NCBI RefSeq assembly: GCF_937127095.1
Contig: NZ_CAKZLP010000035.1
Coordinates: 1 to 64,000, forward strand
DNA: 64,000 nucleotides
Direction: 5' to 3'
Source of the DNA: an uncultured Amphritea sp.
GTDB taxonomy: Bacteria; Pseudomonadota; Gammaproteobacteria; Pseudomonadales; Balneatricaceae
A model generated the notes under the pieces. That model did no database searches. It had not been told where the DNA came from and worked only from the letters and a program-made list of their open reading frames with translations. Each line of letters begins with the position of its first letter. Position 1 is the stretch's first letter. The position numbers and the translations under genes were made by a program. Positions 60,518 to 64,000 of this stretch are shown here, piece after piece.

Positions 60518-60729
60518 TGAATTTCTCCTAATTTTCCAAATTCAGTTAATAGATCGAGCTCAATCTCGAGCTGTTTGCCGAGAGCTTCCTGAGTTACATC
60601 CACAGATGTCCGTTGACGAGCAGTCAGAGTATGGCCGATCTGCGTCATAAGGGCATAGTAGATGACTTTGATTTCTTCAGGGGAGAGCTGGATCCGCGAA
60701 TAGGCTTTACCTTTCTGAATAGTTCTCAT
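60514..60729 (-). CDS. Small hypothetical protein
   Basis: The start is taken as ATG 60729 (MRTIQKGKAYSRIQLSPEEI) with GAGGTG close upstream; a GTG one codon earlier is possible. The 71 residues form a helical, mostly polar protein (TSVDVTQEALGKQLEIELDL). It follows the upstream stop directly. Function unknown. Confidence 0.55.
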   Translation of the reverse strand: MRTIQKGKAYSRIQLSPEEIKVIYYALMTQIGHTLTARQRTSVDVTQEALGKQLEIELDLLTEFGKLGEIQ

Positions 60730-60732
60730 CAC

Positions 60733-61080
60733 TCACCTCGCTGTTTTGGCGGATAGGGCGGTGAGTATCTCATCCGCCATAAACTCCGCCTTCGACATGG
60801 TGTCAGGCGGATAGGACAGGATTGCAGAAACGATCTTGTTCTTCAGTTCCACACGTTCCCGCACGTCCCCACCCACTGGCGCAGGCTCTAGGGCGGCGAG
60901 GATAGCGTCTGCGGCGTCCATGTAGTGATCCTGAAAAGGGCCGTTCACATCCCGATGTTCACCATCGAACATCCCGCGCTCTTTAAGCCAATGTTGCTTA
61001 TCCCGGTGCACTTTGTCGAAAGGTGGACCAATACTTTCCGCTATTACCCGCGCAATGGTTTCTCTGGTGTTATTGGCCAT
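60733..61080 (-). CDS. Hypothetical protein
   Basis: This 115-residue protein starts MANNTRETIARVIAESIGPP with AAGGAAAACAC upstream. It contains KQHWLKERGMFDGEHRDVNG and YMDAADAILAALEPAPVGGD, reminiscent of small helical phage proteins, then a second helical part (VSAILSYPPDTMSKAEFMAD). Not recognised. Confidence 0.55.
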   Translation of the reverse strand: MANNTRETIARVIAESIGPPFDKVHRDKQHWLKERGMFDGEHRDVNGPFQDHYMDAADAILAALEPAPVGGDVRERVELKNKIVSAILSYPPDTMSKAEFMADEILTALSAKTAR

Positions 61081-61288
61081 TAGTGTTTTCCTTCATTTGT
61101 TCGGCCATACCAAGAATAGCATTACCAACTTTGGTCGCTTCATCTTTGGTTAGGTAGATAATTTGATTACCAGACTGTTGATTTTCAGCTCCAGGGCGAA
61201 GGTCTCGAACCTTGACTAGGAGCTCCGGAAAAGCTTTTTCTGCTGATACGCAGATTCGGCTTTTATTATTCTCATAGACGTATCTCAT
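61070..61288 (-). CDS. Small hypothetical protein
   Basis: This 72-residue protein starts MRYVYENNKSRICVSAEKAF, overlapping the upstream stop as ATGA. Short strand-rich start and a helical end (YLTKDEATKVGNAILGMAEQ). It overlaps the next gene by 11 bases. Unknown. Confidence 0.55.
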   Translation of the reverse strand: MRYVYENNKSRICVSAEKAFPELLVKVRDLRPGAENQQSGNQIIYLTKDEATKVGNAILGMAEQMKENTNGQ

Positions 61289-61479
61289 GAGTTAATTGTC
61301 CCTTTGTGAGTGAACCGGATACAGAAGCGTAGAGCCTCAGCCATGGAGGTGTTCATCTCCAAGGCTAAGTCATGAAGCTTACGTCTGTCTTCTGCTTCGA
61401 ACATCGCCCCGAACGGGCGATATCCTTTGTAATCGAATCCTTCCTTGGCTCGAATGACCTTACGGCCATCACTCGCCAC
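61285..61479 (-). CDS. Small protein with RHH-like helices
   Basis: The GTG start at 61479 has GGAAG upstream. The 64-residue protein starts MASDGRKVIRAKEGFDYKGY. AEDRRKLHDLALEMNTSMAE then ALRFCIRFTHK resembles the two helices of ribbon-helix-helix regulators, though the strand is not clear. It overlaps neighbours on both sides. A small early regulator is possible. Confidence 0.5.
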   Translation of the reverse strand: MASDGRKVIRAKEGFDYKGYRPFGAMFEAEDRRKLHDLALEMNTSMAEALRFCIRFTHKGTINS

Positions 61480-61909
61480 GGGCTTGCTTCCTACGGAGTG
61501 CCTTGATGTGGGATGAATCCTGATCAGTGATCATCAGGTTATATATATCCATCTGGTGAGAGTCGCTTAGATCGAATTTCCATCCAAGGCGGCCGCCTCC
61601 CCAGTATAGACAAGCTTCCTGGTTCTTATGGCAGCGGACTGCAACGGTGTATGCCGGCGTCATTGCGGCGCCGCCCATTCCACCATATCCGAGAGCTGTG
61701 CTACTCCAGAGTTCTGGGAACATACGAACTTCAATATCATCGTATCGAGGTCGACGCTCTGCCATTTCAACGGCTTCTGGATCATCAAGAGGAATGCCTG
61801 CTTTCTTCATGTCGGGCGTCCAGCGTTGATAGCGGATCGGTGAAAGATCCTGGTACAGAGCTGCACCGAGAGCTTCGGTGAGAGTTTTCGATGGATGTTC
61901 AATTTGCAT
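61469..61909 (-). CDS. Hypothetical protein
   Basis: The 146-residue protein starts MQIEHPSKTLTEALGAALYQ. The first half reads LSPIRYQRWTPDMKKAGIPL. The middle, ELWSSTALGYGGMGGAAMTP, YTVAVRCHKNQEACLYWGGG and RLGWKFDLS, is Gly- and aromatic-rich, probably a compact beta fold. Not recognised. Confidence 0.6.
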   Translation of the reverse strand: MQIEHPSKTLTEALGAALYQDLSPIRYQRWTPDMKKAGIPLDDPEAVEMAERRPRYDDIEVRMFPELWSSTALGYGGMGGAAMTPAYTVAVRCHKNQEACLYWGGGRLGWKFDLSDSHQMDIYNLMITDQDSSHIKALRRKQARGE

Positions 61910-61911
61910 GA

Positions 61912-62091
61912 TTAGTCCTCCATTGGGTCAAGGTATTCAAGGATTTGATTACGGAGCTCTTCCGAGGTTCCATAATCCCTTTCGACCAATTGCTTGGCGA
62001 ATGCTTTAATGAAATCTCGAGCACCATAAGGGTGCTCCTCTGTCCATTCTATAAAACGATTAACTACGCTTTCAGGGTTCGTTCTATTCAT
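61912..62091 (-). CDS. 59-residue hypothetical protein
   Basis: The frame begins at ATG 62091 with GGAGTTAATCC upstream and reads MNRTNPESVVNRFIEWTEEH ... ending LEYLDPMED. It is acidic and helical with YGARDFIKAFAKQLVERDYG. It ends two bases before the next start and fills an otherwise empty gap after the HNH gene. Unknown. Confidence 0.6.
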   Translation of the reverse strand: MNRTNPESVVNRFIEWTEEHPYGARDFIKAFAKQLVERDYGTSEELRNQILEYLDPMED

Positions 62092-62113
62092 GGATTAACT
62101 CCTTATTAGCGAA

Positions 62114-62752
62114 TTACCGGTGTGGTAATTTATGTTGTTTGATGTAAGCAGCACGAGCATCTCGAGCCTCCTCAGGTGTGTCGAAGACCCCTAAGTGTGT
62201 TCTGACGCCTTTGACGCAGATGTTCGCTTGCCATTTTTTATTTGCTCGACTGACTCCAATATATTTATTGGCGCCAGTCCGACGTTTGCGGCGATTAGCT
62301 GCTTGATGGCATCGATCAACCCAAATGCAATTTTTGGGTTCATAATTACTATCTGTGCCCTTCCGCTCTAAAGTGAGCTGGTCAGAATATCCGTTGGCAT
62401 CAGCCCATGTTTTGAATTTGAGTGGATCTTTCCAATCCTCGCAGACTTTAATGCCACGGCCCCCGTAATAGGAATAATCTGGTCTATTGGACCGATAACA
62501 GCGACCCATCATATTCTGCCAGACATTGAATATGTGTGTTCTGGACAAGCCGTGGGTCACATCTTTTGATTTGTTGTAGCACCCGCAAGACGTGGTCTTA
62601 TTGTGCTTCAGCGCGTTGTATTGGATGTCTTTGATAGTTCCACAATCACACCGACATCTAAACGTGCGTTTAGAGCCGATGCGATCTGTTTCCGCAATTA
62701 CGGTGAGCATATTGAACTTGGTCCCAACAGGCACATTATCGGGTTTTGGCAT
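62114..62752 (-). CDS. HNH homing endonuclease with AP2 DNA-binding domain
   Basis: The protein has 212 residues. An N-terminal zinc-finger-like part (FRCRCDCGTIKDIQ ... SCGCYNK) is followed by HNH core IFNVWQNMMGRCYRSNRPDY, YYGGRGIKVCEDWKDPLKFK and LERKGTDSNYEPKNCIWV. A C-terminal AP2-like domain reads NKYIGVSRANKKWQANICVK and HLGVFDTPEEARDARAAYI. This layout is typical of mobile HNH endonucleases. AAGGAGG precedes the start, which is 15 bases after the stop of RNA polymerase subunit 1. Confidence 0.9.
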   Translation of the reverse strand: MPKPDNVPVGTKFNMLTVIAETDRIGSKRTFRCRCDCGTIKDIQYNALKHNKTTSCGCYNKSKDVTHGLSRTHIFNVWQNMMGRCYRSNRPDYSYYGGRGIKVCEDWKDPLKFKTWADANGYSDQLTLERKGTDSNYEPKNCIWVDRCHQAANRRKRRTGANKYIGVSRANKKWQANICVKGVRTHLGVFDTPEEARDARAAYIKQHKLPHR

Positions 62753-62767
62753 CGTAGCCTCCTTGAT

Positions 62768-63736
62768 TTAAGTGCCCCTTATATGCTCTTTTTGGTAAAA
62801 CTCAATACACGCCTTGTTCCAAGACGTGCCTTGATAATTGACGTGGTATCCTTGGCAGTAGGTTCTGCCGCGGCGATCATATTTGTGGGTAAGCCAGAAT
62901 CTGTCCCGGATCCCCATTAGAGCGTGCATGACATCCTTGGAGGACTGATCATACTTTTCAAAGGCTTTCCGGCGCAGCTCAAATTGGGCTGGTGTTTCAC
63001 CTGGCTTGCGTCGATCGATATGCTTCCACTCGTTGTCGATGAGCTCTGCCGTCTGCATGTTGAGTGTCAGAGGGATGGAGTTCATACGGTTCAAGTGGTC
63101 AAGACAGACGTCAGCCTGCTCGTAGAGCGGAGCCTGCCGGCCAGCTTTCAAGACAACGAGACCTCGGCCTGTTTCACGTGAAACATATCCATTTTGAGTG
63201 TTGGATCTCAGCACTTTGGGCTGAACCACCATTGGTAGAGGATATTGATATCGATCGAGCTCCTGGCGAGTGATGTGATCAATATCCAATCTGATAATGA
63301 ACATCTGCTGGTTCATGGAATAATCGACCAGATCAGCATCGACACACTCTTCCAGAGCGTGGGCACATTCTTGCATGGCAACGTGCTTGCCAGCGTCAGT
63401 GAGGAACTCTTTATAGAGGATCCCAATGAGCGCATCTGGTGTAGCACGTTTCATCATAGCCATGGTGGCACAAAGCTCGATGCAGAACTTGGGGGTGACA
63501 GATTCTGACATCCCTTTGCTCTTTACGAAGTCGATGAATTCGGGAGATCCGAACCAATCTCTGAGCCGTGGCTTGAGTTGATTTTTGTCGAAGAGTTTCT
63601 CGAGTTCTGTCTCTGCTTCATGGAATGGAGCGTCGTCGAGACGAGACTGATCGAGGGCTTGGTAAGCTACATTTTGTCTGGTCACGAACTCAGGTTTTGT
63701 ACCCTGGGTAGGTGAAGAGAATAGTCCTTGCGACAT
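62768..63736 (-). CDS. RNA polymerase II-type, N-terminal subunit (N4 gp15-like)
   Basis: The 322-residue protein covers the N-terminal part of a T7-type RNA polymerase and ends shortly after the DxxGR element (DRRGRTYCQGYHVNYQG, Asp287 to Arg291). It contains CIELCATMAMMKRATPDALI and MVVQPKVLRSNTQNGYVSRE (the proline-rich strand before the palm). It stops at KEHIRGT, the point where T7 polymerase would enter the region with which subunit 2 (57917-59173) begins. In N4 the two subunits gp15 and gp16 are encoded side by side. Here about 3.6 kb of other genes separate them, starting with an HNH gene. The start at 63736 follows GAGGAT. Confidence 0.92.
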   Translation of the reverse strand: MSQGLFSSPTQGTKPEFVTRQNVAYQALDQSRLDDAPFHEAETELEKLFDKNQLKPRLRDWFGSPEFIDFVKSKGMSESVTPKFCIELCATMAMMKRATPDALIGILYKEFLTDAGKHVAMQECAHALEECVDADLVDYSMNQQMFIIRLDIDHITRQELDRYQYPLPMVVQPKVLRSNTQNGYVSRETGRGLVVLKAGRQAPLYEQADVCLDHLNRMNSIPLTLNMQTAELIDNEWKHIDRRKPGETPAQFELRRKAFEKYDQSSKDVMHALMGIRDRFWLTHKYDRRGRTYCQGYHVNYQGTSWNKACIEFYQKEHIRGT

Positions 63737-63779
63737 GGTATTATCCTCTTACTGGATCTTTATAGGATAAAGACCAGCA

Positions 63780-63839
63780 TTTTTAGGTTTTAGGGGTGAT
63801 TTGCGAAAAAGGGCTCTTTTGGCCCTTTTTAGGTTTTAG
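63780..63839 (-). repeat. Direct repeat pair around a terminator upstream of RNAP subunit 1
   Basis: The 14-base sequence TTTTTAGGTTTTAG occurs at 63780-63793 and again at 63826-63839 (CTAAAACCTAAAAA on the coding strand), one copy on each side of the terminator hairpin. It could be a promoter or operator element for the RNA polymerase gene. Confidence 0.55.
63806..63830. terminator. Bidirectional terminator
   Basis: AAAAAGGGC (63806-63814) pairs with GCCCTTTTT (63822-63830) around a 7-base loop; A runs on one side and T runs on the other allow termination in both directions. It separates the gene at the right edge from RNA polymerase subunit 1. Confidence 0.8.
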
Positions 63840-63850
63840 ATGAGTTAAAT

Positions 63851-64000
63851 CTAAGTCAAATCGGAAAGACGTCCGACTATAATCTTAGCGAGAGCTAACA
63901 AATTATCTTCGTTTCCCTCGTTGAATGTCTCATCCATGAGTTCGGTTGCGAGGTTTTCAATATGATCCTCAGTCCAAAGTTTGTCTGCAATGATGCAGGC
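63851..64000 (-). CDS. C-terminal end of a gene running off the right edge
   Basis: An open frame of 49 codons enters from the right edge and stops at 63851 with TAG. The visible residues, ACIIADKLWTEDHIENLATE ... KIIVGRLSDLT, are acidic and helical. The start and family lie outside the window. Confidence 0.6.
   Translation of the reverse strand, partial: ACIIADKLWTEDHIENLATELMDETFNEGNEDNLLALAKIIVGRLSDLT

Noticed and set aside
57917..63736. Interpretation of the two-piece RNA polymerase as a new kind of broken gene, split intein or trans-spliced intron
   Set aside because: N4 RNAP II is naturally a heterodimer of two such polypeptides. No intein blocks or intron core were seen at the split ends. 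Only the distance and HNH genes are unusual.
1..64000. Signs of lysogeny or CRISPR
   Set aside because: No integrase, excisionase, CI-like repressor, att-site pair or regularly spaced repeat array was seen. The tRNA-like fragment at 39597 alone is not evidence for an attachment site.

Overview
This window is most of the genome of a lytic, tailed, N4-like podovirus (Schitoviridae type). Three sequence-level observations carry that assignment. First, a single 4,095-residue ORF has T7-type RNA polymerase motifs in its middle, as expected for the N4 virion-encapsidated RNA polymerase (vRNAP). Second, a second single-subunit RNA polymerase is encoded as two separate polypeptides, like the two subunits of N4 RNAP II. 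Third, the gene order terminase - connector - tail - lysis - portal - gp58/57 - capsid - gp55 to gp51 - vRNAP matches N4. N4 gene numbers below are analogies from synteny and sequence character, not from an alignment search. The host cannot be read from the sequence; base composition and style would fit a proteobacterium. No integrase, repressor or CRISPR array was seen.

Layout. 1-1271 (minus): a tail-fibre gene running off the left edge and a small upstream gene. 1272-1578: a divergent control region with nested inverted repeats and a very long hairpin. 1579-3112 (plus): three small accessory genes, then a terminator. 3234-36810 (plus): the late module. This holds a small-terminase candidate, the large terminase (interrupted by an intein), a connector protein, tail fibre proteins, an amidase endolysin and a lipoprotein, portal, scaffold-like protein, major capsid protein, internal virion proteins and the giant vRNAP. 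36794-40151 (minus): accessory genes, including a Tad2/DUF2829 candidate anti-Thoeris protein, mixed with three non-coding stretches with RNA-like structure. 40521-53750 (minus): the replication module (acidic protein, RusA-like resolvase, SSB, ATPase, primase, Cas4/RecB-like nuclease, DNA polymerase, SF1 helicase, VWA protein and MoxR-type AAA ATPase). 53771-63736 (minus): many small early/middle genes and the two RNAP II-type subunits, each followed directly by an HNH homing-endonuclease gene. 63851-64000: the end of another gene running off the right edge.

How it works together (family knowledge plus inference). The vRNAP enters with the DNA and transcribes early genes on the minus strand. 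These include the two-piece RNA polymerase, which transcribes the replication genes. SSB and host polymerase then drive the plus-strand late module. Most genes are packed with ATGA/TGATG overlaps, so translational coupling is the rule. Three homing-type elements (a LAGLIDADG intein and two HNH genes) sit in or beside the most conserved genes.

The points most worth a second look are: duplicated HExxH zinc-protease-like domains flanking the vRNAP core; the two RNAP II genes separated by about 3.6 kb, each with an HNH gene behind it; the class-3-type terminase intein; the Tad2-like gene; a shared C-terminal tail in SSB and its neighbour; and two hairpins with the same unusual architecture, a long stem, a single bulge and a 5-bp GC stem with a 3-nt loop.
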